Below are positions 46,790-59,150 of a stretch of DNA of 64,000 nt, piece by piece. This DNA is from Guadua angustifolia (Eukaryota; Streptophyta; Magnoliopsida; Poales; Poaceae). Position numbers and translations under genes: made by a program. The stretch lies in NCBI GenBank assembly GCA_036346375.1, contig CM070518.1, positions 248,001 through 312,000 of the forward strand, written 5' to 3'. Under the pieces are notes generated by a model, which did not search any database, had not been told where the DNA came from, and was given only the letters and a program-made list of their open reading frames with translations. Positions within the stretch are counted from its first letter, which is position 1. The number at the start of each line of letters is the position of its first letter.

Positions 46790-47422
46790 TACCTCAAAGG
46801 GGTTAGGGAAGAGGGAAATAGCATAGGTAAGAAGCAAGAATCCTAACACAGGGGAGATAGGTTTAACCCAATCAACTTAGGCAACTATATTAATAACTTG
46901 GTATGGTTGCTTATATAAACCTAAAAGCTTTGCAACACATACTGCACACTCAGCAATCAAGAAGAACCAATTCAACCTAAACACACAAAACTACCATCTA
47001 CATGGGCGACACTCCTATCTTAGGAAACGCGACTCCCACACATGAGTCTCAACTGGCTACTTGAAGCACTGAGTCTTCTAGCTCTTGATACACTTCATTG
47101 ATCCGCTCTTCCATGAGCTTGATGATTCTTTCCTTCATGATCATTATGGTAGCAGCAGGCATTCGATGCCAACTCCTAAAGTGTGGTATATCGTTTTCTA
47201 CTCAAGATAACTCAGGTAAGATTTCAGTTCAATTTAGCAGAGGTAAGAGAAAGAAATTTCAGCAAGGGAAAAGAAAGAGTTTTTGGTAAGGACAGGAATG
47301 GAAGAATGAGATAAGTCAAGAACACATTATTCTTTCGAGTTAGGTCTTTTACATTAGAAAATAATTTTTGAAGGACCTATAGGGACGACCATCTATTTAG
47401 GGTCAAGACCTATAGTCAGTAT
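46790..47422 (-). other. Gypsy untranslated leader between primer site and gag
   Basis: No coding signal on the minus strand; a short plus-strand frame (47098-47289) is antisense and has no recognised motif. Length and position are normal for the leader of such elements. Confidence 0.6.
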
Positions 47423-47435
47423 GGCTCTGATACCA
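47423..47435 (-). promoter_or_regulatory. Gypsy primer binding site, initiator Met-tRNA
   Basis: Minus strand TGGTATCAGAGCC, four bases from the 5' LTR, a perfect match to the complement of the plant initiator Met-tRNA 3' end. Confidence 0.92.
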
Positions 47436-47439
47436 CCTT

Positions 47440-50400
47440 TGTCGGGACCCGAATATGCAAATCCGGACCCTCTGTGTATACTGCACTAGTCCAGGATCAC
47501 GCTAGTGCACACAGGCTTAACATCAATGAATATCACAATCATACACAGCGGAAATAAGATAAAAGACATTATATACAAAATATTACTAGTTGAATGACCT
47601 TATGGTCAACTCACATAACGATGCCTCACAAGGCTGAACAACCAAATTGGACTGCAGCAGAATGAAGACGTAGGTAACCCCTCAGTATACCACAGGCAAT
47701 TGACAAGACTCGCACCCTAAACATTCATCCCTTCATGGTACACCTTCTTCAGCACTGGTGATGTTGTAGGCAAGGGTGAGTACATAAAGCACTCAACAAG
47801 TTGTGCACATAATGCAATTCTAACATATCTATATGCAAGGCTTATTCCAAAGGAAAGGCTAACAATGGCTATTTGCAATAAAGCAGCATTTATGAACAAG
47901 TATAGTATATAGATTAAAAAGATAGTAATAAAACAAATAACAATAATACATAGATTCAACATTTCTCAAGTAAACCAAATTTCCCATCATAAGTCAAGAT
48001 TCAACTTCCCATGGCAACCTGCCATCCATCCCAAGTTTTCATTTTGCAAAAGTCTAACCCTTGACTATAATTCCCGAGCTATGCTTATCTGGTAAACACG
48101 ACTATTGAATAGATTATACACTCTGCAGAGGTTATGCACTTTACCCACACGACATGATAATCTCTTTGTTGCCAAGCTATTAGCACACTTCCTTTGGTGT
48201 GCCGGCAGAGAATCATGACAAAGCCTTTACAATGCTCTATCTTAACTCGGTACCACCGCTAAGGTTTCAACAACGAAGGACTGGTTACCTATGAGCCCCC
48301 TCTTGCGCCATCTGGGTTCATTAAAAAGGTGAACCTCACCACCACTTGGTAGTACCAAGGCTAAGACATTGCAAATTAATCAACTAGGCTGCCCCATAAC
48401 AGACATGAGGTTGCATGATTGACTCAGGTCAAAGGCTTGCAAGGTTAAGTCCTTAAAGTTTGATCAAAGCAAGGCTTGCACATACCCTCTGCCCATCCGG
48501 CCCACCCAGGCACACTTGCCCTTGCCACTTGCTCCGATCTAAATCATAACCACCCCAGTTGATTACCAAGCACCACGTGCCATCAACAATTCAATATCGT
48601 TGCGTGACATCCATCGCCACAACAACTCAATCTCATCGTGTGACCACACATGACACACAAATTCATAACATTGTTCCATATTCTATTAGTCAAGATTATT
48701 TATCAATGATTCAAATACATGTGATGACGTGGCATGGCTAAGCAATCTAATCCGATCTAACTATCCCATGTTGATTTTATTATTAACCAACTATAGTAAA
48801 CCAACCTAAGGTGACAAGTGGATCATGGCATACAATCGACAAGGTAGGGTGTAATTCAAAGGGTATGATATCTAAATCCCAATATAGGTTAAAATCATTT
48901 ATACGCATGAAATAATATGCACTAAGGTAAAACAAAATAGCAATTTTGCAAACATGGGTCCAACATGATCAAAGCATAACTTGCCTTAGGAAAACCCTTA
49001 TCCATGCTCTGGACCTCAGTCTTGAGTTGATGAATCTTCCCCGGATGCGTCGCACAATTTATCGTCTACGCGAAACGAAAGAAAATGCCAAATAAATACT
49101 AAAACAGAGAGCAAACAAACTCTAAAAATCAAATAAAATTCACCAATAGATAGATATCAATTTTAAAATTTTTTAGAAATTTGAATCACCTCAATCGGAG
49201 TTCGTATGAGGGAGAACGAGCTCTCGGAAGATTCAAATTCCTAAAAATTCATAAAAGTGGAAAATCAATATTTAACCGTATTATTTTTGTAAAAGAAAAT
49301 CCGATTATTGCGTCAGCGTGACGTCAGCGCTGATCCAGACCAACCGAGTGCTGACATGTGTCACATGGCACTGTTCTGTGGACCGGGTGCACCATTGGGT
49401 CGGTCCACCATAGACCCACTGACACTATGTTATCGTCTTGGCCGTGATGTCGACATGACATCGGCCGTCTGTTGGGCAGAAGTGGCTCGGTTGCGGCGCA
49501 ATCTGGACCACCACTGCAGATCCAACGGCCACCTATCAAACCTCTATGTGGCTCAATCTGCAGCATGCATCGACAAGCGGACGGCCATCGCTTACCCGAG
49601 TAGGTTACTGTTCCCCGAGGTGACGTGGCTCGATCGGCAGCGTCAATGGGATATCCGACGGTCGACGAAGCTCGAGCTTGACGGCGGCTGCACGACGGAG
49701 GAACCCCACCGAGCTTGGGGACGACGAAGAGGCTCTGGCGTTCCGGCGATCAATCGGCGAAGAGGAACAGTGGGGCGTACGCGACTCAACGCGAGGAATC
49801 CAAAGTCGTGCTCGGTGCGGCGGAAGACGGCTCAACGGCGGCACAAAATAGCGAGAACCGAGGCGGAATGACGACAAACCTCGACGAGGATACCCGAGCT
49901 CTCTGGTGAACTCCACGCGGCGACGCAACGACGAAAAGGTGTGGCGGCTTCTGGCGAACCTCGGAGTGCCCGCACCCACCTATTTATAGCCTCGGCGTGT
50001 GCGCAATCCAGAATCCTAACGGCAGACGGCGGTGGCGCGGCTCCGGTTCGGCGAACACGGCGACTACCGGTATCGTCGGCGATCAAGGGCGGAGGTGGAC
50101 TCTAGCGTGTACGATCCTCGGTCAGCACATCCAACGGCCGAGATCTTATTAGGGTTTGGTTAACGATGGATGGAACCGCACGATCTTCATCAACGGCTAA
50201 GAGGCGCTAGGGTTTACGTACTATGGCGGCTTGATGAAGGCTTTTGGATCACGATCAAGCGATCATGACGAGTCTTCTAAAAGCCGTACGAAGCGGGCGA
50301 GCAATTTGGGCATAGCAGGCGAATTCAAGCGCACAGTAATGGGCTCGGCCCATTACTGTTTATACCGAATTACTCGAGTTTTTAATTTAAAATAATTAAG

Positions 50401-50686
50401 GAAATTACTATAATTTATTTAGGGCAATAAAAATACCAGGAAAAATCCAAGAAAATTCTCAAAAATACTTTGAGACATTCTGGACTCAAATCAAATATTT
50501 TTGGAAAAACTTTATTAAAAACTTATCTATTTATAATTAGTTTTTGGCACAAACAATATACTTTAATTTTAAAATAATTCAAATAAATCCCAAAAAATCC
50601 AAATAAATCCAAAAAATTCACAAAAAGCACAAATTACAAATAAACACTATTAACTAAATTAAAAGGCCAAAATTTGGGATGTTACA
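47440..50686 (-). repeat. Gypsy 5' LTR (3247 bp)
   Basis: Partner of 38682-41938. Many stretches are almost identical, separated by strongly different patches. A minus-strand TATAAATA lies at about 49980-49987. Confidence 0.93.
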
Positions 50687-50691
50687 CCCTC

Positions 50692-53058
50692 CTTCTGAAC
50701 TAATTTCAAAAATAGCCACATCCCCAACCACCGAAGAGTTGGAAAGTGGCATCTTTGCTCTTTGAAGGACCAAAATATCGATTAGAGAGGGGTAAACGAT
50801 TATAATTAAGTTTTTCCCCTACTCAATAAATCCAACCAAAAACCTCACTTGAAACACTCAAGCGCAAAGAAGCAAATAGAGAAAACTCACTCTGGCCGAT
50901 ACTACCGCAACATGGGGGTGGTAGTACCAGAGGTCAGTACTACCACTAGATTTGGGTGGTAATGTTGGCTTCAAGAACAGAGTGCAAAAACAACACGATC
51001 TCAAAACCAAAATCGATGAAACTTTAGATCGACTCGATGAACACACATGAAACTTTGTATGCATCTTCTTATGGGGATCAGAAACTTATTCTATCCTTCA
51101 ATCCAAAGGATTGACGTCAAAGTTGCGAACTTTTCCAATTCAAAGGAAGAGTGCACCGAAACTGGGCAAAAATCAAAGTCTTGTGTTAGATCTAATGAAT
51201 AATATTAGCTAGCCTACGTCATGATCACAAACATAATGCGGAAATTAAAACACTTTAGATGAACTGACCCGGAGAAGTAGATGAAGCCATTAGGGTTCCT
51301 GTCGATGAACTGAGTGTCGGTGGAGTTTGAGCGTTGGCGGAGAGGGCTGCACCAACGCGCGATGAAGAAAAAAAAGGGGCACCGTGATCTTCACGGTGAT
51401 GGTTTTGTTCTTTAGTAGCCTTACGCTGAAACCCTAGATCGAAATGGGTATTTCGGGAACAGAGGTGAAACTCGAGAGTTTTCTCTAAAACATTGAGTGT
51501 TAGCCTCTTGTTAAATACAATGCTGGCTAACGGGACCAAAACCAACAATTTTTAGAAGCTCCCGATCAGAGCATGTTAGAGGTGGGCCTAGCCCCTAATC
51601 ACAGATCTTTTGCCTTAATTTTTCGGTAATTCCTATTATGACTGAAGATCACAACTAACATCTTGGTCTTGGACTTGCTCGTGGTATTTTGATGATCAAG
51701 GTTATCTTGGATATCCTCCTATTTGTCACTAGCAAGCAAGAACACAAGAAATAAAAGTCTCAAACACGATATACAAAGATTTCTCAGAGATTGGGCAAAA
51801 AGATTGAGTTCTTGCAAGATATTGCCTAGATGACAAGGATATGACCTGAAGAAAATTCATTCATCAATCATTCATATTTGACATAAAATCTACAAGCATT
51901 TAGAAGGAGAGAAGGCAAATCCAAATATGTAGAAAGTAAATTGTAAGAATTTAAATTGTGAAATGTAAATACTGAAATTAAATCATAATGTAAATGCTGA
52001 AAGTAAATTTAGAAGTAAGGAAATGAAAATTTTATTTCTTAGAAGAAAGATTTATAAAGCTACACAACAAGGTAGACAAAACTTAAAGGAGCACACAAAA
52101 CCTTCAAGGGAGAGACATCCATCTTCTCCTCTATTTATAGCACCCATAGGGCAATCTCCACCCTTAGATGACCTTCTTGATCATCAAGAAATCTCATCAA
52201 GGGTTGAGATTCACTCACTCACTCATATATGGGCTAACTCGCAACCCAATAACATAACAGGTTTTGCATGTTGTTCAAAACAATCTAACTTGATCACTAC
52301 TTTATTCTCTAAACCACAATCCAATGGCTCTACTTGATCCAAGCAGTCCTAAGTTAGCATTTCAGCCGTTTCCTTGTCTACTAAGCTCGCAGCAACTCCG
52401 TCTCCGGTCATCCTCCGGCGATCTCCGACCGTCTAGACCTCGACGCACCTTGCTTAATCCTGATCATCCTTTGCTTCACCATGATCTAACATCAACATCC
52501 TGCAACTATCAAAAACAAAAAAAAATCCATCACATAGCAATGTACAAAATGATATACAATAATCATCCAATTGTTAAAAATAAATCAGATCTCATTCATA
52601 AAGTCGACACTAGCGCCAACCATAGGCCGGTATTATCGTAAGTCCGGTACTACCACATCTTGGTTGTCAGTAGTGCCGGTTGCACTGAAACCCTTGAGAC
52701 ACCTTGTTCTGGAAAATAACTACCGCTATTTATGGGCCAGTAGTACCGCTACCTCGGTACTACCACTCTAAAGTCTGGTAGTGCCGCTCAGCTCAACTCA
52801 GAGGAAAAATAGCATGGTAACACTACCGCTAGCTTGGAGTGCAGTAATCTTTGCGGTCGGTACTACCGCCCCCAGGGTCAATAGTGCCATCTGAAACAGG
52901 CACAACTTAAATTGCTTCATTTTGAAAATCAATTCAAATCACATTCAAACCTGAGCACACGTTACTCAAACGAAGTCAATAACTCATCATAATATGGATA
53001 GACCTCCACATAGTTTTTCACTTTTTCTTCCTCAAATCTGCCCGTCATCACTTCCATG
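50692..53058 (-). repeat. GGTAGTACC-rich dispersed repeat, minus-orientation copy, split by a solo LTR
   Basis: Reverse-complement counterpart of 32310-33570. GGTAGTACC-type motifs lie at 50895-50955 and 52625-52880. TTTGCGCTTGAGTG and GGTTTTTGGTTGG (minus strand, about 50825-50875) align with 33490-33525. AACTTTGACGTCAATC (minus, about 51110-51126) aligns with 33205-33220. A minus-strand TATAAATAG at about 52131-52139 may be a promoter. No protein motif was recognised, so the parent element is unknown. Confidence 0.5.
51184..51660. repeat. 477 bp solo LTR with TCTTG target duplication
   Basis: Starts TGTTAGATCTAATGAATAAT and ends GATCACAACTAACA (6 bp inverted ends TGTTAG/CTAACA). TCTTG flanks it at 51179-51183 and 51661-51665. 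No internal domain or second LTR is nearby, so it is a solo LTR, likely copia by its ends. It lies inside the GGTAGTACC repeat. Confidence 0.82.
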
Positions 53059-53089
53059 CACAACTACAAAACAGCACATAGGTGACGCC

Positions 53090-53179
53090 CTATTTGTGGC
53101 GGTTCTTTTGGAACCGTCACAAATAAATGTATCAGTGGCGGTTCTATATGGAAATTGGCGGTAGGACCATTTGTGGCGG
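53090..53179 (+). repeat. CACTA 5' subterminal repeats, outer portion
   Basis: GTGGCGGTTC and GGAACCGTCACAAA alternate in both directions. In this superfamily such arrays are the binding sites of the second transposon protein (TNPA type). Continues at 60861. Confidence 0.82.
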
Positions 53180-53844
53180 TGTTGACGACCGGGATCGTCA
53201 ACCGCAGAAATGAGACGGGGGGTTTAAGTGATTAGGGACCCGGATCGAGCTCGGCTCAAAGCGAGGAAAAAGGCAGTAATCGTCGGAGGTCAAGGTGGCG
53301 ACAACGAGCACGAGGCGAGGGGTTTATACTGGTTCGAGCCCCGGCGAAGGTAATAGCTCTACTCCAGTCGCCTTGCGGCGGTGTTCTTTGCTATTGTTTG
53401 AGTACAGTGGAGTGTTTACAGCTTAAGCACGACAAATGGCTAAGGCTAGCGCTCAAGCTCTTGTATCTATCTCGAGTTCGTTGTCTTCGTGTCTCTTTAA
53501 AGACTGTGCTTCCATGGCCTTCATACCTCCCCTGCATAGCAGACGGGAGAGATTCGAAGTGGCCTTCATGCGTTGAGGCGGTGATAACCGCCGGACTTCT
53601 TTGCGTTCTTTGCGCTGCCCCCGACCCGTTCCTTGAGCAACGGCGGTCAAATGCTTGATCCGAAATCAAGGGTGGACAACGGCACAGACTGAGAGCCCGC
53701 ACGAGCTCGAGGTCGGGCGAGGCCGTGCTCGAGGCGGCCGCTCTAGGTCGGCGCTCTAAGCGCACCAGTCGTGGTCGGAGGCCGCCCGAGCTCGGGGGAT
53801 CTGTTGACCGTGATCCGACCGGTAAAGGATGCTGACCCTCGTCG
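53180..53844 (-). repeat. Nested gypsy 3' LTR
   Basis: TGTTGACGACCGGGATCGTC to GGATGCTGACCCTCGTCG. It matches 60175-60855 with several small indels; the terminal CA has become CG. Confidence 0.88.
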
Positions 53845-54099
53845 GCTAGCCCCGAGGCTTAAGGTCGTGGCCGGAACGCGGGCCGACCTTGAGGCTCCAT
53901 AGCCGGGCCGACTCCGAATTCACTGGTCGAGTCGGGCGGGCGTAACGCCCGAGCCATGGATGGCGACACTGGCGCCTCTTGATCTCCGGAACCACGATCT
54001 GAGACCTTGAGCAGTTGGCGACACTGCTTGTCTTCTCAAAACCATTTGCCGGGCCCTAATTGCGCTGTCAAATCGTGGCAGCCACGCCCTTCAAGCCAT

Positions 54100-57000
54100 G
54101 ATGCGGACTTGGTGTCGTGACCTATAAGCCCAGAACCCGGCGCTGTCGAAGAGTCCTCCGATCGGCTTCGCCGTCTTCCCAAACCTCAGAGCTCAAGCGA
54201 AAACTTCCTCTCCCCTCGGCCAAGAAATCATGCATGTTGCCATGGCCAAGCTTGGGAGGAACCTTATTTGTCGCCCATAAGGATGAAGGAGCTCGAGACC
54301 ACAGATTGCTCGATCTATTCACATGGCGTTGCGCAACAAGACCGAACCACGCCCTAGGGGCAGACGAGATAAATGCACTGCAAAGCATTCGTCCTCTTGA
54401 CTGCAGACCCGGGAGGCGAGTTCCTCTCCTTAGTCCTCACAAGCTGCGAGATAGAGCTCATAAACACAGTGCCCAACTTGATTCCCTCTCGCCATCTTTT
54501 CCCCATCATGCGAGGGTTCACAGGAATCCTTCCCAACCCTCGCTTTTCTTCGGTACTTGACCTCTTAGCTCGGGAAGGACCAGTGGTCGGGTGCCTCTAC
54601 TTGCCCGTGACAGGGGCTCAAGTGGTCTTTCCCCAAGATCCAAGCTCGGGACTCCACAGGGCCATGGTCGGCGGTGGTTCTACTGAAGAAAGGGAGCTCG
54701 GCATGCTATCCTCTGAGGAAGCCGTCGGTGGGAAGAAGAGACCCGGACACGGGACGACCCCAAAGGCCAGCGAAGAAGCCATTGCCGCCATCCACCTCTG
54801 CGGCCGGCGGCAGCCTCACCGGGCGGCGATCGCCGTCGACTTCTGCGGGCCGGTATCTCCTCTGTGGTGGCGGGAGCACCCGTTCTACGAGATCCAGGGA
54901 CGCGACGACTCGTCCCGCGAGGGTACGTCTAGTACGCCCCCCTACCTTGAGGTCTTGCTCGAGTCCCACCATCACGCTTCTCTGAGAATGGTTCCCTTTT
55001 GCGTAGCGAAGGAATCTTGGGTGGCGCCGGGATGAGCGAGATGTTGGAAGCTGGCGACAACTATTCCATGGGCGACTCGTCTTTGAAGAACATGCTCGCG
55101 CCAAAAGGCGAGGTAAACCATCCGACCAGCGGATCGACGGCGACCACGTGGCCCGTAATGACACTTCTCGCCGCGGACCACGGGAGGCTGCTCGACACGG
55201 CGGTGGATGCTCCCATTGCGGGATGGGCAAAACAGAAAGGAAGAAGAGGCCTCCCCCTCCGGGCGGACGCGGGGCGAAAAACCCCACGTTGAGTGGGGAC
55301 AGCGCCACGCAGTAAGGATTCTCAAGGTCGAGCCCCGAGTCCATGCTCGGGTCTTTAGTCATCGGCGTGTTTCCCCCTTCGCAGAAGAAGAGCGCGGCGG
55401 CCACCGCCAGATCTCCGAGCCCCCCCCCAGGCTCGGGGTGCGGGCTCGGGCCTCAGTGCCATTGCGGACATGTGGCCGTCAGGCGGCGAGGGCAGGATGG
55501 GTCTTCCGAAGCGGAGTGCCCCTCGAGGTCGAGGGCAGGATCTGCCGGCCCTCGGCGAAGCGTGGCGACCCACGTAAGCTTTTTCAATTTTCGATTTCGC
55601 TCGCCCCTTTGTGTTTTCTTAAGCTTAGCGCTTTCTTTGTTGATCGCAGAGCCCGAAACCTGCCTTTCGAGACTTGCCCATCTTGACGATGGGTTGTTGT
55701 CGAGGCAGTCCGAGTCGGAGGAGGACACTGCCAGCTGGTCCGCGCCGGACTTCACGCCGGCCGGACCCCTCTGGGCGCCAAGTCCGCCCCGGATGGTGAG
55801 TTCTACCGAAGTCGGCGGCCGGACGAGGAGAGAGGAACTGCGACAGTAGCGGACCGGCCGGCAAAGCGCCGAGGCAGTGCCGTCGTCGACCTCCCGAGGC
55901 CACCGCGAAGGGATGCCCAAAGCTCATGATCGCGCCCGAAGCGAGCCGAGCTCCCGACCACGGCGCTCCGGATCTGCGAGCCGCCATTCACGGCGCCGAA
56001 GATGGTCAGTGCGAGGGCCTTGCGGCGTCGCTTCGAATCTTGGTGCGTCGGGCCGAACCCTGAGGCTACCCCAGGCCATGAAAGTGAGATGCGCGCCGGA
56101 CCGCCACAATCCCCTTGGCGTCGGAGCAGCGGGGCCCGGCCGTGAAGGTCGGGACGAAGACGCCGCCACGCCTCCCGTCGGCAATTTGAACACACCGAGG
56201 CAAGCGAGAGACCGAGCCACCGCAGGCGGGGCCCAAGGTCATGGCCCAAGCGCTCCAACAGTGGCCGAGGTCGACCTTGACACCGTGGCCCGGTTGACAA
56301 GGAGGAGGAGATCCCGCATTCGTATTGACGACCATGGGAGTTCACCGCGCGCTGGAGGGTCATCTGCGAGTAAGGGTCTTCCGCACCCTCGTGGTTGGTC
56401 TGGTTTCTTCTCTCTCTCATCTTTGGGCCACCCTCTTTGTCGTGAAGGTGATCGCCAATGCCTCTCGAGGACTACAAGGCCTCCAAGAGCATGCCGGCGA
56501 TGCTAAGGGGCTTCGAGCAGCGGTTGGCGCTGGAGGTCAGCGCCCGAGCTCATCAGGGACCATCGAGGTCGGAAAGAAGGCAGGGGAGCTCGGCGACTGC
56601 GCCCGAGCGATGGCCGGAGAGGTAGCCCTGTGGCCGAGCTCGAGGCAGGGACCTCCGGCCTTGGCCGCAGCAAAGCCGTGGAGCAAGCCTTCGTGACCGA
56701 CAAAGCGCTTCGGCCGAGGCGGGCTAAGGTCGAAACCACGAGAAGCGCCGCGGAGGCAGATGTCGCTCCGAAGGCGTCCCAGCTCGAGGCCAAGGTCTGG
56801 AGCTCGAGGCTTCAGCGTCTTGCGCAAAGCGGTCGAGACAGCGGACCAAGGTCGAGGGTGGAAGGCCGCCGCGGATCGGTCGTCTTCCTCGGCGAGGTGC
56901 CTCTGGGCTCGAGGCCAAGTTTGAGCTTCGAAGGAGGCTTGAGCGCCAAAAAAGCGGCGACGATGCCATGGCCCGGCTCAAGGCGAACGCCGTCGGCGCG

Positions 57001-57110
57001 AATGCTTCAAGAAGCCCTTCAATTGCGAGGCGACCTCTCGACCTGCGAGCCAAAATCGCCAAGCTCGAGCAGGAGAAGCTTGACCGCGAAATGGCCGACC
57101 TGTAAAGAAA
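54100..57110 (+). pseudogene. Opposite-strand GC-rich reading region between pol and 3' LTR of the nested gypsy
   Basis: Several overlapping plus-strand frames, antisense to pol. 54420-54560 has CEIELINTVPNLIPSRHLFP and IMRGFTGILPNPRF, which resembles the domain annotated in grasses as putative gypsy-type transposon protein. 56450-57110 is Ala/Arg/Glu/Leu-rich (GFEQRLALEVSARAH; KAVEQAFVTDKALRPRRAKV), coiled-coil-like. A single decayed antisense gene broken by frameshifts explains this best, but GC-rich sequence gives long chance frames on both strands, so only the order and the two patches support it. Confidence 0.4.
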
Positions 57111-58099
57111 GTGCCAATCATAGAATTCTAGTGGGGTAAAATGTACATAGGGAAGACAAACCCTTTTTGCGTTAATCCATTTAGTCGAAGTTCCGTGGCG
57201 TGTATCCGTTCTGCCTTTGGTCGTGCTCCTCAGGTCGTTTGCCGACTACCTGCCCTTATCCAGCCCCCGTTGGGTCCAAGGTCGAGCAACGTCGGCCTTG
57301 GACACAAGATTTAGACGCGAGCAAATGATCGCGACCTGCATAGTGAAGAAAATGTCCAGAGAGAGCAAACGGGGTGCAAGGTAGTAAGATGGTTACATCC
57401 AGACTTATATCGGATCACGACCATGACCATGCGCATTGCTCGATGGTCAAAGCCGCGAGGCGTGCGGTTCGAGCCCGGACACAGGGAAGAGCTGGAGTGC
57501 GAAGAGAATTCAGCTTACGAATAGCTCGACCACTGGGGGTGAACACGAAGCCCGCGACGCATAGACCAAGGGCGAAGCGGCTGGGGCACGCGAGTCGTGC
57601 TCAAAGGAAAACCACGAACAGCGATCGCATTGCGATCCGCGTCTTGGGAAAGTTACGAATAATGAGAATGAAAAGACAACCTTTATTGAAATTCAGGGTA
57701 AAGAGGTTACACATAAAACTTTCGAAGTTGATCTATGTTCCACGAGCTAGAGAGCTCTCGCCATCGGGCATCGCTGGCAGTAAGCCCGTGCGATCTGTTG
57801 AAATGACTCTATAGGGGCCCTCCCACCGTGGGGATAACTTGTTGGTATTGGACAGTACCTGAATCCGTCTCAGGGCTAAGTCCCCAACAAGGAGCTTTCT
57901 AGGTCATACCAATCGAGACGCATGTCTGCGAAGAGCTTGCAGGTAGTGCGTTGATCGTAGCGATGGCACGACATCTTACTTCTTACCGCTAGGGCAAGGT
58001 CGAGACCGCTCATGCTCGAAGTCGACACAGTCGACCAAGGCGACCCTAAGCAGAGCCAGCGTGACCTCGGGTGGCGGGGCGGCCATGCGAACACGGTTT
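57111..58099 (-). other. Nested gypsy internal non-coding stretch
   Basis: Between the integrase end and the antisense region. Short frames on both strands, none recognised. An AT-richer block at about 57110-57180 may have been an intergenic spacer. Confidence 0.4.
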
Positions 58100-59150
58100 G
58101 GAAGGTGTGGACCACAATGGCTCGGCTTGGCGTGAATGCGAATAGACCATAAGGCGGTGGGGAGTTAAATCCACCGGTCTCTTAGAATCGTTCGAGCTCA
58201 TCTGCAACTCGCTTCTTGGCATACTGGGCGATTTGCGGTTGGCGCATTCCATTGCTCCGTTGCTCTGGGGTGAGCCACCGAGGCGAAGCATATTTTAGTG
58301 CCGAGTTCTCGCAAAATTCTGGAACAACTCCTTGGTAAAGCGTGTCTGGTTGTCAGTGATAATTTTGCACGGAACCCCATACCTAGTGACCACGAACAAG
58401 TGGAAAAAATGAACTGCCGCTCGAGCCGTTATGGTCGAGACCGGCTCGGCTTCTATCCACTTGGTGAAGGTATCAATAGCCACGAACCGAAACTTCTTAC
58501 CCCCGACCGCGTAAGGAAAGGGGCCGAGGATGTCGGACCCGGTCGAAACGGCCAGCGGCGGGATGGTGCGGAAGCGTCTGTGGCGGTGGTGCGACTTCGG
58601 GCGTGGAATTGGCATGCTCGGTAGGTACGAACGATGTCTCGGGCATCCTGAAGCGCCGAAGGCCAGTAATAGCCCATGCGGAAAGTCTTGCCGACCATCG
58701 TCCTGTACGAAGAGTGTGCCCCACAGAGGCTGAATGGATGTCATTTAGCAGTGCCACCCTCCTCAGAGGCGCGCAGTGTGAGAATCTGGAGACATTCGCT
58801 GTAAGCGCTCCGTCGATGAGCGCGTACAAACTCGCCCGGCGCTTGATCCTGCTTCTCTCGGCAAAGTCGGGCGGTAGGTCGCCCTTGGCGAGGAAATTGT
58901 AGATGGGTTCAGCCCATGAAGGGGTACCTTCCACCAGGGCGAGTAGGACCTCTTGGTCGGAGATCGAGGGGGCCGCCAATGTCTCCAGGATGACGTCGGG
59001 CGGGAGCCTGTCGTCGGAAGAACCGAGCTTGGAGAGGAGGTCTGCGCTGGAATTGTCCTTCCTGGGGATGTGCTTGAGCTCCAGGTTCTGGAACCATTTT
59101 TCCATCTTGCGCACCTCAGCTAGGTATTTTGACATCGAGTCTTAGAGCAC
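58100..59150 (-). pseudogene. pol: Nested gypsy RNase H end and integrase
   Basis: 59135 onward: MSKYLAEVRKMEKWFQNLEL, then HIPRKDNSSADLLSKLGSS, the last part of RNase H. The integrase zinc region is worn (LLNDIHSASVGH). The core in the next frames has DILGPFPYAVGGKKFRFVAI, DTFTKWIEAEPVSTITA and YGVPCKIITDNQTRF, where the usual DNGTQF is altered. The C-terminal part fades out by about 58100 (SVAHPRATEQWNAPTANRPV). Frames change at least three times. The upstream RT is absent. Confidence 0.88.

Larger units (their letters stand above)
38682..50686 (-). mobile_element. Ty3/gypsy chromovirus (Tekay-like) with 3.25 kb LTRs
   Basis: Two LTRs (38682-41938 and 47440-50686) with perfect duplication CCCTC at 38677-38681 and 50687-50691. 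On the minus strand: 5' LTR, an initiator-Met primer site, gag with CCHC knuckles, pol with RT, RNase H, integrase and a chromodomain-like tail, a polypurine tract, 3' LTR. Integrase after RT makes it gypsy. The tail, the long LTRs and the Met primer fit the Tekay/Del group. Total length is 12,005 bp. Gag and pol are broken by many stops and frameshifts, so it is not autonomous. It is the reference copy for four further LTR copies in the window. Confidence 0.93.

Noticed and set aside
49308..49871. Plus-strand 187-codon ORF in the gypsy 5' LTR
   Set aside because: Broken at the matching place in the other LTR (40670-40966); antisense to the element's own transcript; no motif.
55355..56827. 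Many overlapping ORFs of 90-230 codons on both strands at 54700-57140
   Set aside because: GC-rich sequence opens long chance frames in all six phases; only the order of two weak patches on the plus strand was kept as a low-confidence call.
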